DNA of 64,000 nt from Apostichopus japonicus (lineage: Eukaryota; Echinodermata; Holothuroidea; Aspidochirotida; Stichopodidae): assembly GCF_037975245.1 (NCBI RefSeq), contig NC_092578.1, forward strand, positions 14,926,321-14,990,320, given 5' to 3'. Below are positions 37,587-49,380 of the stretch, in pieces (the first letter of the stretch is position 1; each line of letters starts with the position of its first letter). Made by a program: the position numbers and the translations under genes. The notes beneath the pieces were generated by a model. That model was not told the origin of the DNA. It saw only the letters and a program-made list of their open reading frames with translations, and made no database searches.

Positions 37587-38224
37587 AGATGGATCGTTCT
37601 AATACTCGATCGGGTACTCTTTTTTTGTTGCCGATATATCTTTTATGGAGGGAAATTAATCCGAGTTTACATCTCAACATCTCAACTGATAATTGCATAT
37701 AAATATTTTCGTATTTATTTATTTATGTATTAATATTTCGTAATTATATGCGATTTGGGAACATTTCTGGATATTTTAAGATTCACATTTTTTTTTATTC
37801 ACATTTAAGTATATAGTACAATATCATCAGGCATTCAAAGACAGCTCGAAATGGCGCCGCACATTTCACGTGACTATCAGTAAGCCCAACATTTGAATCC
37901 CCTTGGGATATTTTTTGCATCTTACAAAGCTTGAAAGAATTTCATTTTTTAAGAGTCTGATCAAATTATTGAATCCTCTGAGGGGTTCAAGACTGTTTGA
38001 ATGCGGTTAAGCTGGAGAAGACGCAAAAAAATTAAATCTTTTAAAATCTTTTTATGATAAATTATAGACCAAATATCGTATTTAGATTATTTTTGGGCTG
38101 TAGGTCTATACATTCATGTCTCATATTTTCTGGGATTTTATATATGACAACCGTAACGGTTTGATTAGTTCATGTTGATATTTCATCTCGTTGTATCGAT
38201 TGTAGGTTATAATGAATGCTCTGT
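37587..38224. other. Unannotated stretch
   Basis: AT-rich, no gene recognised. Confidence 0.5.
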
Positions 38225-38641
38225 CAGGGGCAGCGGAGCCGGAGGGGTGGGGTAGGGAGCGAGGGGTTCGTCCCCCACCATTGTGAAAACATAAAAAAGT
38301 GCCCCTTTTCATAAATTTAAAATTGCATTGTTTTGTATCGTATTTTGTAATGTGAAGTGCCCTTTTTCATTAGTGGAAAAAGTTTTTGTTTTTTAGAAGA
38401 GCCCTTATTTAAAAATAAAAAACTAAAGCATATAGTTAAAAAGTGCCCCGTTGTTGCAGCAATTTAAAAACATTTCTGCTGGAGTGCACAGAGGATCCAT
38501 TGGCCAGAAAGATTTGATATTTCTTGTTTGCCACCTCAAATCAAACATACATGTCCTTGAAGTTTGTGCTTCCTCCATCCCCCTCCCCTTACCCCCTACC
38601 CCCACCCCGTATGTAAACTACGGTATCTTACCCCACCCCTG
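38225..38641. mobile_element. hAT-like MITE, diverged
   Basis: Left end CAGGGGCAGCGG at 38225, right end complement CAGGGGTGGGG at 38641. Only the first six bases match exactly. Internal phrases AAAGTGCCCCTTTTCATAAA and AGTGCCCTTTTTCATTAGT link it to the elements at 10737 and 26565. No clear 8 bp target duplication, so the ends may be eroded. Confidence 0.5.
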
Positions 38642-39078
38642 GCTCGCATATTAAAATTGAGTTTTGTATAAGATTATATATATATATATTTCGATCAAAG
38701 AAATTAATAACCACGGATAATTACTTTTGACATACCGGTACCCATCAAACTAATTCCACTTATTTTAAGCAGGCATGTGCCGTACAAAGTCTGCCGTCCC
38801 ACTGCATAAAGTCCCATGACCTTTGACACGTGGATTGGTAATTCGAGATGATCACCGAGAGTTTACCCTGACGTGTACTAAAATGAAGACTACCATATAT
38901 CAGATTACATTCTTTTACGTTTTAAGAGTTGCATACATATGTGAAAACAGGTTATTTCAATGCGTGCTCGTATAATTGTACGCATATATCCCTAGAGACG
39001 TAACATTAGACCACCTTGTCGCTGTGTTAACTCTGTACACATATCCTAAGACCGAGTGTTCTTATACCCCGCTTTGAG
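38642..39078. other. Unannotated stretch
   Basis: Short (TA)n at 38675-38690; otherwise nothing recognised. Confidence 0.5.
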
Positions 39079-39433
39079 CATGTATATATGCACACCTTTG
39101 TATAGAACATGCGTTCGCAGATGTTCTTGACAAAGTGTGTGTATCTCACGCAAAACATATATATATACGTAACCATTGCCAAATATGTAACTCATATCTC
39201 GTAGAACATCCATACACAACACTTTCAGACATCTCTTGCAGAATACGTTTTTACTCAGGCCTTACAGAACACGTTTACACAGGCCTCGCAGAAAACATTT
39301 ACACAGGCCTCGCAGAACACGTTTGCACAGGCCTCGCAGAACACGTTTACACTGGCCTCGCAGAACATGTGAACACTGCAGGCCTTACAGAGCTCGTCTA
39401 CACAGGCCTCGCAGTTAACGTTTACACAGGCCT
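39079..39433 (+). repeat. Diverged edge of the minisatellite (24 bp units and a seed copy)
   Basis: An isolated, imperfect copy of the 26 bp unit lies at 39079-39111 (CATG, TATATATGCACACCTTTGTA, TAGAACATG). From about 39237 there are eight or so 24-27 bp units of the form CGCAGAACACGTTTACACAGGCCT. They vary at several positions and differ from the downstream core by ACACAGGCCT in place of ACTGCACACCT. They read as older relatives of the homogenised array that follows. Confidence 0.8.
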
Positions 39434-41487
39434 TGCAGAACATATACTGCACACCTTGCAGAACATGTTATACTGCACACCTTGTAGAACATGTTATACT
39501 GCACACCTTGCAGAACATGTTATACTGCACACCTTGTAGAACATGTTATACTGCACACCTTGCAGAACATGTTATACTGCACACCTTGCAGAACATGTTA
39601 TACTGCACACCTTGTAGAACATGTTATACTGCACACCTTGCAGAACATGTTATACTGCACACCTTGTAGAACATGTTATACTGCACACCTTGCAGTATAA
39701 CATGTTATACTGCACACCTTGCAGTATAACATGTTATACTGCACACCTTGCAGAACATGTTATACTGCACACCTTGCAGAACATGTTATACTGCACACCT
39801 TGCAGTATAACATGTTATACTGCACACCTTGTAGAACATGTTATACTGCACACCTTGTAGAACATGTTATACTGCACACCTTGTAGAACATGTTATACTG
39901 CACACCTTGCAGTATAACATGTTATACTGCACACCTTGTAGAACATGTTATACTGCACACCTTGTAGAACATGTTATACTGCACACCTTGCAGTATAACA
40001 TGTTATACTGCACACCTTGTAGAACATGTTATACTGCACACCTTGTAGAACATGTTATACTGCACACCTTGTAGAACATGTTATACTGCACACCTTGCAG
40101 AACATGTTATACTGCACACCTTGCAGAACATGTTATACTGCACACCTTGCAGAACATGTTATACTGCACACCTTGCAGAACATGTTATACTGCACACCTT
40201 GTAGAACATGTTATACTGCACACCTTGTAGAACATGTTATACTGCACACCTTGCAGAACATGTTATACTGCACACCTTGTAGAACATGTTATACTGCACA
40301 CCTTGCAGAACATGTTATACTGCACACCTTGTAGAACATGTTATACTGCACACCTTGTAGAACATGTTATACTGCACACCTTGTAGAACATGTTATACTG
40401 CACACCTTGCAGAACATGTTATACTGCACACCTTGCAGAACATGTTATACTGCACACCTTGCAGAACATGTTATACTGCACACCTTGCAGTATAACATGT
40501 TATACTGCACACCTTGCAGTATAACATGTTATACTGCACACCTTGTAGAACATGTTATACTGCACACCTTGCAGTATAACATGTTATACTGCACACCTTG
40601 TAGAACATGTTATACTGCACACCTTGTAGAACATGTTATACTGCACACCTTGTAGAACATGTTATACTGCACACCTTGCAGTATAACATGTTATACTGCA
40701 CACCTTGCAGAACATGTTATACTGCACACCTTGTAGAACATGTTATACTGCACACCTTGCAGTATAACATGTTATACTGCACACCTTGTAGAACATGTTA
40801 TACTGCACACCTTGTAGAACATGTTATACTGCACACCTTGCAGTATAACATGTTATACTGCACACCTTGTAGAACATGTTATACTGCACACCTTGTAGAA
40901 CATGTTATACTGCACACCTTGCAGTATAACATGTTATACTGCACACCTTGTAGAACATGTTATACTGCACACCTTGTAGAACATGTTATACTGCACACCT
41001 TGTAGAACATGTTATACTGCACACCTTGCAGAACATGTTATACTGCACACCTTGCAGAACATGTTATACTGCACACCTTGCAGAACATGTTATACTGCAC
41101 ACCTTGCAGAACATGTTATACTGCGCACCTTGTAGAACATGTTATACTGCACACCTTGCAGAACATGTTATACTGCACACCTTGCAGTATAACATGTTAT
41201 ACTGCACACCTTGTAGAACATGTTATACTGCACACCTTGTAGAACATGTTATACTGCACACCTTGCAGTATAACATGTTATACTGCACACCTTGCAGAAC
41301 ATGTTATACTGCACACCTTGTAGAACATGTTATACTGCACACCTTGCAGAACATGTTATACTGCACACCTTGCAGAACATGTTATACTGCACACCTTGTA
41401 GAACATGTTATACTGCACACCTTGCAGAACATGTTATACTGCACACCTTGCAGAACATGTTATACTGCACACCTTGCAGAACATGTT
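39434..41487 (+). repeat. 26/29 bp minisatellite core, about 77 units
   Basis: Unit: TGCAGAACATG then TTATACTGCACACCT. Three variants are mixed: A (TTGCAGAACATG), B (TTGTAGAACATG) and C (TTGCAGTATAACATG, three bases longer). C makes a perfect 24 bp palindrome centred on CATG. C occurs 14 times, starting at 39691, 39720, 39801, 39908, 39989, 40486, 40515, 40570, 40677, 40758, 40839, 40920, 41183 and 41264. Seven of the 13 steps are 81 bp, a C plus two 26 bp units. Units are otherwise nearly identical (one TGCGCACC variant near 41123). The plus strand is open in overlapping frames, as a 26-residue Cys-rich repeat, only because the unit lacks stops in register. It is not a CRISPR array: there are no unique spacers. 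Confidence 0.97.
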
Positions 41488-41812
41488 CACGTGTCACTTG
41501 TATATATTGTAACGTGACCGGGTATACTAGTTCGGTCTAATATTTACACATGCACCGTAGGACATCTTTAAAGGGATATTCTGGTGGTGAGATTCCTTGT
41601 TAAACAAAACTGCCGGAAATGTTTTGAATCTTTTCGTTAAAACCTCACATTAAAATTTTGTGTTTTTTGTATCGCGGAGGAATTTTATGAAATGCATCTG
41701 GCAAACAGTAGAGTTAGGGATGTCACCATGGTAACCGAGGTATTATCTACTCTATCGACTGCAGAGGAGAATACAAATTTATTCAAACGAGTTTATTATT
41801 ATAGATATATAA
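41488..41812. other. Short unannotated stretch with terminal motif
   Basis: TTAAAGGGATATTCTGGT at 41568-41585 matches the complement of 3031-3052. Nothing else recognised. Confidence 0.4.
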
Positions 41813-42175
41813 CAGGGGCGGATCCAGGGGGGGGGCCCGGGGGGCCCGGGCCCCCCCTTTTTGAAAATCCTGATTTTTTTTTTAATTTATTTTTTTACCG
41901 CGTTCGAGGGAAAGTGCCCCATGCGTGATCAGTGGCGTAGCTACGGGGGGCCTGAAATTGCAGACATGAGATCCATATTTTCAGGCTAGGTACATGCTGC
42001 TTAGAATACTCGGGAAGTGCCGTTTCCGGCCATCTGGGGGGTTTGTAAAGCCAAAAATTTTCTTGTACGCTCCGCGCCAACCGATGATGGCGCTCCGCTT
42101 AGATAGTCTTACGTTCAGGCGCGGCTGGACCAGTCAGACCCCCCCCCTCTGTTACAAATCCTGCATCCGCCCCTG
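41813..42175. mobile_element. hAT-type MITE (CAGGGGCGGATCC family)
   Basis: Left end CAGGGGCGGATCCAGG, right-end complement CAGGGGCGGATGCAGG, one mismatch in 16. Flanks ATATATAA (41805-41812) and ATATGTCA (42176-42183) agree at six of eight bases, consistent with a decayed 8 bp duplication. The left arm contains long G and C runs that pair with each other (41826-41857). It carries the TACGCTCCGCGCCAACC module at 42066-42082. A CAGTGGCGTAGCTAC terminus of another family lies inside at 41930, so the element is a mosaic or was invaded. Confidence 0.65.
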
Positions 42176-43266
42176 ATATGTCATTGAATATTCCACAAAA
42201 CAACTTTTTATATGTCCCACGAAACTGTCGAAACATGATTTTCACTACTGGTAGAGATATAAAATATTGGGAATTCTGAATTTCCTGCAAACATGCGGCT
42301 GTGCCTGTTCAATACTCACTACTGTATCGCCTTAAAAAATGATGAGTGGAAATAGTTTCTCCAGGACCGTATCGTATCGTGGGTATCGAGTGCGTCTGAT
42401 ATACGAACGTACGTAGTACGTACGTACGTCTATGATGATATGCACTGTACTGTGCTGATAAAAACATAGGTGAATTTCACTCCATGGGAGTGATCACTGA
42501 GCACATTCCGGTATAAGAGTGAATTTCCACTCCATTGGAGTAAATCTTAACTCCTAATAGAGTTATATTCACTCATATTAGGAGTAAGGGGTTAACTCCA
42601 ATAGAGTTAAATTTTACTTTTAATTTGAAGTGCGCCGAGTGATCACTCCAATGGAATGAAATCCACTCATTTGTTTTTAGAGTGTTGCTAGATATAGGAA
42701 GAAGAAATTTACATACCAATACATGTTATCGGTTATCGATTGGCACAAAAAGCCAGATTCTGATGACAGCTGCCTCAAGAAACCCAATAAATGGCCTAAT
42801 AAGCACCGAGCCATCAATGTGGACCATTACCGAAACATCGATGCGTGTTAGTCTTCCACCCCCTTCCTCTAATGCTATTTAAGTCCACATGTGGGCATAT
42901 CCTGCAAATCTACCGGTAGCCCACAGGGGTTTGAGTTGGGAGAAAGGCCTTGACAGCTTGAAACGACAAATGATGCCAACTTCCCTCAAGTTAAAAGTCT
43001 GGCTGAGTTGGCAAGGCCAGTCAGCATGAAAGAGAAAAAACTTTTTTTGCATTTCTGTCACCAAAGTTGCACATCTTTTTGGTTGCTATTTTGCCTCACA
43101 GGTGCCATCTCCTGCGATCTGGGGGGTGCTGAAATCTCAAATTTTCTCTGTACGCTCCGCGCCAACCAAGGTGGCGCTCCGCTTAGATAGTAAACTCCGC
43201 CCCCCCCCCACAAGAAAGAACAGCCCCCCATGGCCCCCCACTCAAAAAATCCTAGCTACGCCACTG
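41930..43266. mobile_element. Possible hAT-type element bounded by CAGTGGCGTAGCTA ends
   Basis: Left end CAGTGGCGTAGCTACGGGG at 41930; right-end complement at 43266 reads CAGTGGCGTAGCTAGGA, one mismatch in 16. Flanks TGCGTGAT (41922-41929) and TGCGTGTA (43267-43274) share the first six of eight bases. If real, it is a 1.34 kb element without transposase that contains a foldback MITE (42459-42679). It overlaps the 41813-42175 element, with ends interleaved and not nested, so one pairing must be wrong or recombination has occurred. The module TACGCTCCGCGCCAACC recurs at 43151-43167 beside the right end. Confidence 0.45.
42459..42679. mobile_element. Foldback MITE with TA ends, 221 bp
   Basis: Ends TAAAAACA and TGTTTTTA lie in inverted orientation. 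The terminal inverted repeats extend about 45 bp with a few mismatches, including an AGTGATCACT palindrome in both arms (near 42487 and 42632). TA at each boundary suits a Tc1/mariner-type target duplication. The interior holds further small inverted repeats built on ACTCC/GGAGT, such as ACTCCATTGGAGT and AACTCCTAATAGAGTT. The whole unit could fold into a branched hairpin. No coding capacity. Confidence 0.7.
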
Positions 43267-43559
43267 TGCGTGTATTTTTTTGTAAAATAAATTTGCAAAA
43301 AGAGTACACCATCATTCTGATAAAGTGAAGGTGAGAGGGGCACTCTGACTGCATCAATAGTCTCCATCTGGAAGGGGGCATCCAAGATGAAATGGCCTGG
43401 AGTAGCCTGGTAAAAAGTAGTTTGCATCACCACCTACTCCCCAAAGACGTAAATCCCAGCTCATTGCTCGAAATTCCAAATATATGCCCGGCAAACCATG
43501 AATACATGATTTATTGGAAATAAATTTTACTCCAAACTTTCACGAAAAGTAGCACCAGA

Positions 43560-43701
43560 TTGCACCGAGGACCTCCATATTTTGTGAAATTTTCCCAAAG
43601 GGGAGGGGGGCACCCACTCCCCTTAGACCCCTCCCCCAGGACGACGATTAGGTATTTCCCATCTGGGCCCCCCCTTCGGCGAAATCCTGGATCCGCCACT
43701 G
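43560..43701. mobile_element. hAT-like right-end fragment (CAGTGGCGGATCC)
   Basis: G- and C-rich arm followed by AAATCCTGGATCCGCCACTG, ending at 43701. The complement begins CAGTGGCGGATCCAGGATTT. No left end was found upstream, so it is a solo end. Confidence 0.5.
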
Positions 43702-46152
43702 TATAATACATGAAAAGAAAAATGACTGCAGCTAAGCAAAACATTCATGTGAATCTCCTTTTATGGACGATGAACAATAATATTATTATAGGAAAGTAAC
43801 ATTCTAAGAAAGTCTAGCATGATGCCATCACATACCATTCTACATCATACCACTTTCAGGTGTATAAGGAATTGCTTTATCTGGTTAAAATACGTAACAC
43901 TGACTCAACAATACCTATCGAGTTAGTAACAAAATATCGTTACTGAGTTTTCAACACACAGAATACGTACTTTTCTCTTCTACGAGTGACACTTATTATC
44001 TGTCTGCGTCGGAATGTTCCTGCAACAAATGGACCATGTATGTATAGATCCAAATACACATACATTGTGTAATGTTATTTTTAACCGTGAGCAATTTAGA
44101 ACATATTTACTCCCCGTCCGCCAACCCCCCCCCCCTTCCCCGTGGCATAGCAAGTGGGAAACGTTCTTCACAAGTATTTTGCAGAATATAATTTAACATA
44201 TCCTTTAGACTAAAGGCTTATTACTACACAGCTATATGCCTTGTAGAAGAACAGGTTTGAAGTTAAATTTAAACGTTGGCAATAATCAACTTGTCACCAA
44301 AAGCAATTCTCAAACCAAGACTCACCCAAGGAACCCAAAAACACAAAACAAAATGAAAAAAACTGAAGGGGGGAAGATATTTAATATGTTTGATACCGAC
44401 GGCATGTTTATAACGAAACTTTTTAATGAAACGATGTCTTCTTGTTGTTCCCCTCCCTTCTACACAGCATGTTTTTGATTAAACATGTTTAAGCATTCAC
44501 CTTGTCCATATATATATATATATATATCCTGGGAATGAACGAACCTGCTAGGTATATCCATCTTACGGGAGCGATCGATAAGTGATGTACCGTAAAAGCG
44601 CCTTGAGTTATTATATGGCGTCGCTGAAGGGCGTACATCGATTCCAATAAGGGAATCGATTGTCGAACATTTCCACGATGGAAACCTATATACAACATTG
44701 TTACATGTAAAACGCGGAACAAACCAAAAGATTTATTACCTAGAAATCGCAACTTAAATTGGATTATAGACAAGCCACTGACCGACTTTTTTCGTTTGAA
44801 CACTAATCGTTGATGCATCTCCGTTTTACGGGAAGAAATAATTGGTCTTGACATTTGTATTATACAGTACAAGATGATACATTGGGTAGGCTTATGTATA
44901 GGAAGAAACAAATACATGAAATCATTTAGTATTACTTACATATCACATACATTTGTGGGAAAGGCCATGCAAATGAGTAATCAGCCTATGTATGTATATG
45001 TATGCCTATGTATCGTTTCACTCGCATGGCCAATGTTAAAATGTCTGAGTAAATACTGTACGGTATATAACTTGGAGACTTCTACGAGAGGAACAATAAC
45101 GAAACTGTCCTTTCTCGCGGTCCAAAATATTTCATATCTAACCAACCAAAATATACATACTACCCGACCAATGAAGAGATGGAGGGAACTTGTCTGACGT
45201 CATCAATATTTTTCGTGATATCCTTTCGTTTTTAATAAATCATCTTCTCCACTACTCAAATTATTGTCAAATTAAGAGGCAAAGAAATATGAGATACATT
45301 AATTTTGCGAAAGCAGACGATATCACAAAACAGAAGAAGAAGAAGAAAAAATAGCGCGAAAATACAATCTAGCGATTACAATGGAGTGGGATGTGGCGCC
45401 TGTTATATGTCTGAATTAGTGTTAATGAATATCAAATATACGAATTATCATTAATATGGCAGGATATGTGATTTCATTTCTGACATGTAATTCATCTCTC
45501 TCTTCTTCTTTTTTTTTTATTTTTGATAAATAATATTAATTTTCTAAATTCATGATGTGGTAGAGTAATATATAATTCGAGGCTATATCTAAAGTATAAG
45601 CAGAAGGTGTTAGGCCTATACTAAAATGATAAACCATTTTTTTTTTTATGAGAATATCGTCGGCAAAGAGTATGCAGTTTCGTGGGTAATAATTCTGTAC
45701 ATGTATAATAAAGTGGCTCATTTCGTTGCAAAATTATAAAAAAGAAATTTTTTAGTTTGGTCGCTGTTTTCTAGTCATTTTATCAAGCTGTCTGAGCACT
45801 TTTCAACATAAAATTGCCGAGTTGTAACATTCACATATTTAGATGCATTCACTAAATTACTGGTAACAGTTTTGTTACTTTTCAGCACAAATATTTACAC
45901 CCAGCCTACACTATAGACCTACCACACTTTCGTATAGCAGAGGTGTCTCCCCTGACGTATACTGTGCATGTAAAGATCGTATATATATACCTGAAGCTCT
46001 GTATTGACTAAATACTAACTACCGGCTAATTGCAACTTTTGGAGGAAGAGAAGAACACTTTAACTTGATATATATATAGAACATTGCTTATATCCATTGT
46101 AAGGATTTCGTATAATATGTAGAATTAGGTTATATGGACGCACATCTATAAG
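43702..46152. other. Unannotated stretch
   Basis: Contains a C run at 44126-44135, (TA)n at 44508-44527 and a 9 bp stem hairpin at 44638-44661. The 142-codon minus frame (44489-44917) starts in the TA repeat, lacks known motifs and is uncalled. A TGACGTCA site occurs at 45197-45204. Confidence 0.5.
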
Positions 46153-46179
46153 CCCCCCACCCCACCCCACCCCACCCCA
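46153..46179 (-). repeat. CCCCA tandem, G-quadruplex candidate on minus strand
   Basis: CCCCCC then ACCCC repeated four times. The minus strand has five G tracts of four or more with single-base loops, an ideal quadruplex; the plus strand could form an i-motif. Confidence 0.75.
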
Positions 46180-46437
46180 GAAGATACGAGTCTACGAGTC
46201 GTATGGATGCAAGTATACAATATATATACAGTCACTTTAATTTGTGTTACTTCTTCCCGACGCGATCACGGTAACATTTCAAGGTCATTGCAGATTATCC
46301 CAGAAGCCGATGAGTTGTTTTTGAACTATTTAATGCTTTTAATGTCCAAGCTTTCAGCCTCTATACTCCACCAGCCATTTAACATGTAGTCGGTTTGTGT
46401 ACGGATGTATGTACCACAAGGTTACATATGACGCATT

Positions 46438-46482
46438 TAGGCCTATACACTGAGCGCAGATATCAAATGCATCTTGAATGCA

Positions 46483-46525
<43 letters not shown>

Positions 46526-46570
46526 CCTATACACTGAGCGCAGATATCAAATGCATCTTGAATGCAGTAA

Positions 46571-46591
<21 letters not shown>
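46438..46591 (+). repeat. 47 bp block duplicated across (TA)n
   Basis: TAGGCCTATACACTGAGCGC, AGATATCAAATGCATC and TTGAATGCAGTA occur at 46438-46484 and identically at 46522-46568, each followed by (TA)n. Same architecture as the 20.6-21.1 kb duplication. Confidence 0.9.
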
Positions 46592-46607
<16 letters not shown>

Positions 46608-47498
46608 ATGTATATGTATATATGTGTGTGTAAGATGATCATTCTTATAAAGTATACTGGAGTCACGGACAAATCATCACGAAATAGGATTTTCTTCCCC
46701 CTCTGTTATCTCCCACAGGAGGTAAACCATCTCTCCATGTTTCGTATTGAGTTCTAATATTTAAACCGGCGAATGCCGCAAGAGTCGCTACTAATTTGAT
46801 ATCTAGACTTCCTCCATCGTCTTGTAAAGAGAAGGCATCATCCTTCTGTTCTTGTAACTGGGAAGAGAGTGAAATTCATGACGACAGATCGAGGGAAATC
46901 GATAATAGTTCTCTTCCACCTGTCATGATCATCAGTAGATGAAACTTGGATTCATATTTAGATTCGATAAAAACCATCCTCTCAAGGACTGGAGGAAGAT
47001 GAAGGAAGATGATATCAAAAAAAGAAAGAAAAGATGGTCCAGATCAGACGCAGTAGGGATTATCATATCACTTTTCGATATTGCTCTTTTTACGTCATAG
47101 ACCATGTGATCTATTCTGAGTTTGCCATGAAGGTAAGAGAGAAAATTGTATTTATGTATGATAAGACATTTAAGCACCGTCTTTCATACCTGGCCAATGT
47201 CTATTCCATTTTATCTATAGGGGGTCGATTACTAACCGATTATACCGTAATACTGTAAGCAGTATATACTCAACGTGAGCTAAGTGTTTGTTAATATGGT
47301 TCTCTTTTTAGTTATGTGACACCTTGTTACACAAATTGCGTAAACTGTCGTGAGGCAGTTTGGTAGCTATAGGAACAAAAAGGCGTGTGTATGTGGACGA
47401 GAAAATTGATCATTCCGTACCGTAACCTAATTTCACCGAAACTGTTAGTGTGAAGGTTACAGAACACGTGATAAAGAAAGCTTCAATAGAGTCTCGAG
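46592..47498. other. Unannotated stretch
   Basis: Short TG/TATG runs at 46592-46632; no gene recognised. Confidence 0.5.
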
Positions 47499-47564
47499 GG
47501 TCAAGAAGCTCAATGAAGTGAATTTCGTTGAGGTCAAGAAGCTTTACGAAGTGGATTTCGTGTT
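47499..47564 (+). repeat. 33 bp tandem duplication
   Basis: GGTCAAGAAGCT, GAAGTG(A/G)ATTTCGT: two head-to-tail copies differing at a few positions. Confidence 0.85.
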
Positions 47565-47716
47565 CGAAATTGCCAATTATACGCCATGCATGATTAACAG
47601 GTTAAGTACATACAGACTTACTATTACCATGCATATATTGTATTTTTTCAATGGTTGAAGGTCAATATTAATACTACATATCACTATCATACACTATAGA
47701 TGAAGAATTCACCTAT

Positions 47717-47748
47717 AACTTGATACTAACTTGATACTAACTTGATAC
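47717..47748 (+). repeat. 11 bp tandem, three units
   Basis: AACTTGATACT repeated three times, the last truncated. Confidence 0.9.
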
Positions 47749-48297
47749 AGCCGTCTCAGTACAGTATATGTGCGACCTGATACAAAATATAGATCGGCTG
47801 GGATGGTTATCTATAACCCGATATAACCCCTTTGTCTCCAAATATTCAATTACAAATCGGGATCCATCTATCGAGGAATGAAACATTTTACCAGCACTCT
47901 GATACGACCGTGCAACTTAAAGGAACTTAAAGTCAAGCATCATCAATTGGACTATGTGATAGAGATAATTTTAAGGGCGACAAATTCCCGAAAGAGCTAA
48001 GCAAAGTTTCATTTCATTTTATAGATATATCACTTTCAAGACGAAGACTTAAACTTAGACTTAAAGCTAAAACTGACATCGTCGTGCAACATATGCATAA
48101 ATTGTTAATTGTTTTCTTTGTTAATTACAATGTTTAAATTCTGTTAGTAATAAATTTGTTTTGTAATTGTGGAATCTGAAGAATTGGACGTTCTCAATAT
48201 GACCTACTGCATGGCTATGACATTTTACACACTGTGTCCTTTCACCTTGAGCATATGTGATTGCAAAACAAAACGAGGGAAGTCAAAGATTTTACCC

Positions 48298-48356
48298 CTA
48301 GTGGCACCATGGCATCTCAAGTTGCCACTAGTGGCACCATGGCATCTCAAAGTTGC
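48298..48356 (+). repeat. 30 bp tandem duplication with palindrome
   Basis: CTAGTGGCACCATGGCATCT followed by CAA(A)GTTGC occurs twice. The junction forms the palindrome GCCACTAGTGGC at 48324-48335. Confidence 0.9.
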
Positions 48357-49317
48357 AAAGCGGTAGTTCTTAAAGATCCCTTTATAAACCTTATAATAAA
48401 ATATTACCGTACTATAGACGATTATACCTTCTTCGCACCGACAAATACCTGTTTTGAAATATGTACCAATAACCAATTCCCCAGACACACAACGATTTTA
48501 AGTTGAACAAATACAAAAACCAAAACTTATACCGACTTAATAAAATACAGTATTTAATACATATAGTTTGATATATCATAACACTAGCAAAGATCTACTT
48601 TGCACTATTTAGCGTATACCATAGACTCAACTATTGACACATAATCAACATAATCAACAACCTAGATCAAAATATCCACCTAACCCGACGAAGAAGACAC
48701 TTGACAGAAATATTTGCAAATGTTAAAAAAAAGGAACAAGAATTTCTGCCAATTATGTCCACGTTCAGCTAGGTGTTTGTTCCAATAGTCTGTTTTCTTC
48801 ATTACGGTGTTATTTAGAATAATGAAACCGATTATAAGAGAGGCCGCCTTCTGGCGCTCTATGAAGCACAACTAAATTGCAATCATACTTTTCATTTAGC
48901 ACGTATCAGAAATAATGGCAAGTGGGAAAATAACTATTTATCGACCGAGAAATTCAAATCAGAAAATGAAAATGTATTTAACACGACTGATTACCCTTTA
49001 ATTTTTTTCTTCTTCTCTGCTTTCGCAGACAGATGAGGTAAATGATTACTCCCGGAAGGTTAGCATTAAGCCAGACTCAATTCTAATCAATCCTGCACCC
49101 AAGAACTCTTATTTCACTGAGTTCCTTCATCTCTGATCATTCACACAAGATGAAAGTTTTTTTTTTGGCCGCATAATACACTGCTAGCCAAATGACTTGT
49201 CATCACCAAGGTTGTGCTGGAAATTCAAGATCCTACGGATTGCTTCGGGTCTCAATGTATTCCGAGACGAGGACATCCAGTAAAGATGAATACAAAGCAT
49301 TGGCGTAATGTACTGAA

Positions 49318-49380
<63 letters not shown>

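Noticed and set aside
39434-41487. CRISPR array
   Set aside because: Units are contiguous without unique spacers and the DNA is eukaryotic in character.
39434-41487. p53-type response-element array (GAACATGTTA)
   Set aside because: The half-site misses the RRRCWWGYYY consensus at its last base in each ordinary unit, and no adjacent second half-site exists.
39135-41540. Cys-rich repeat protein (up to 186 codons) across the minisatellite
   Set aside because: The 26 bp unit is not a multiple of three, so the reading cycles through frames. Many overlapping equivalent frames exist, and 29 bp units shift register.
44638-44661. 9 bp stem hairpin as a microRNA or terminator
   Set aside because: Stem too short for a microRNA precursor; rho-independent terminators are not expected in this DNA.
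44489-44917. 142-codon minus frame
   Set aside because: The longest non-repeat frame, but partly in (TA)n, without a known motif or context, and plausible by chance.
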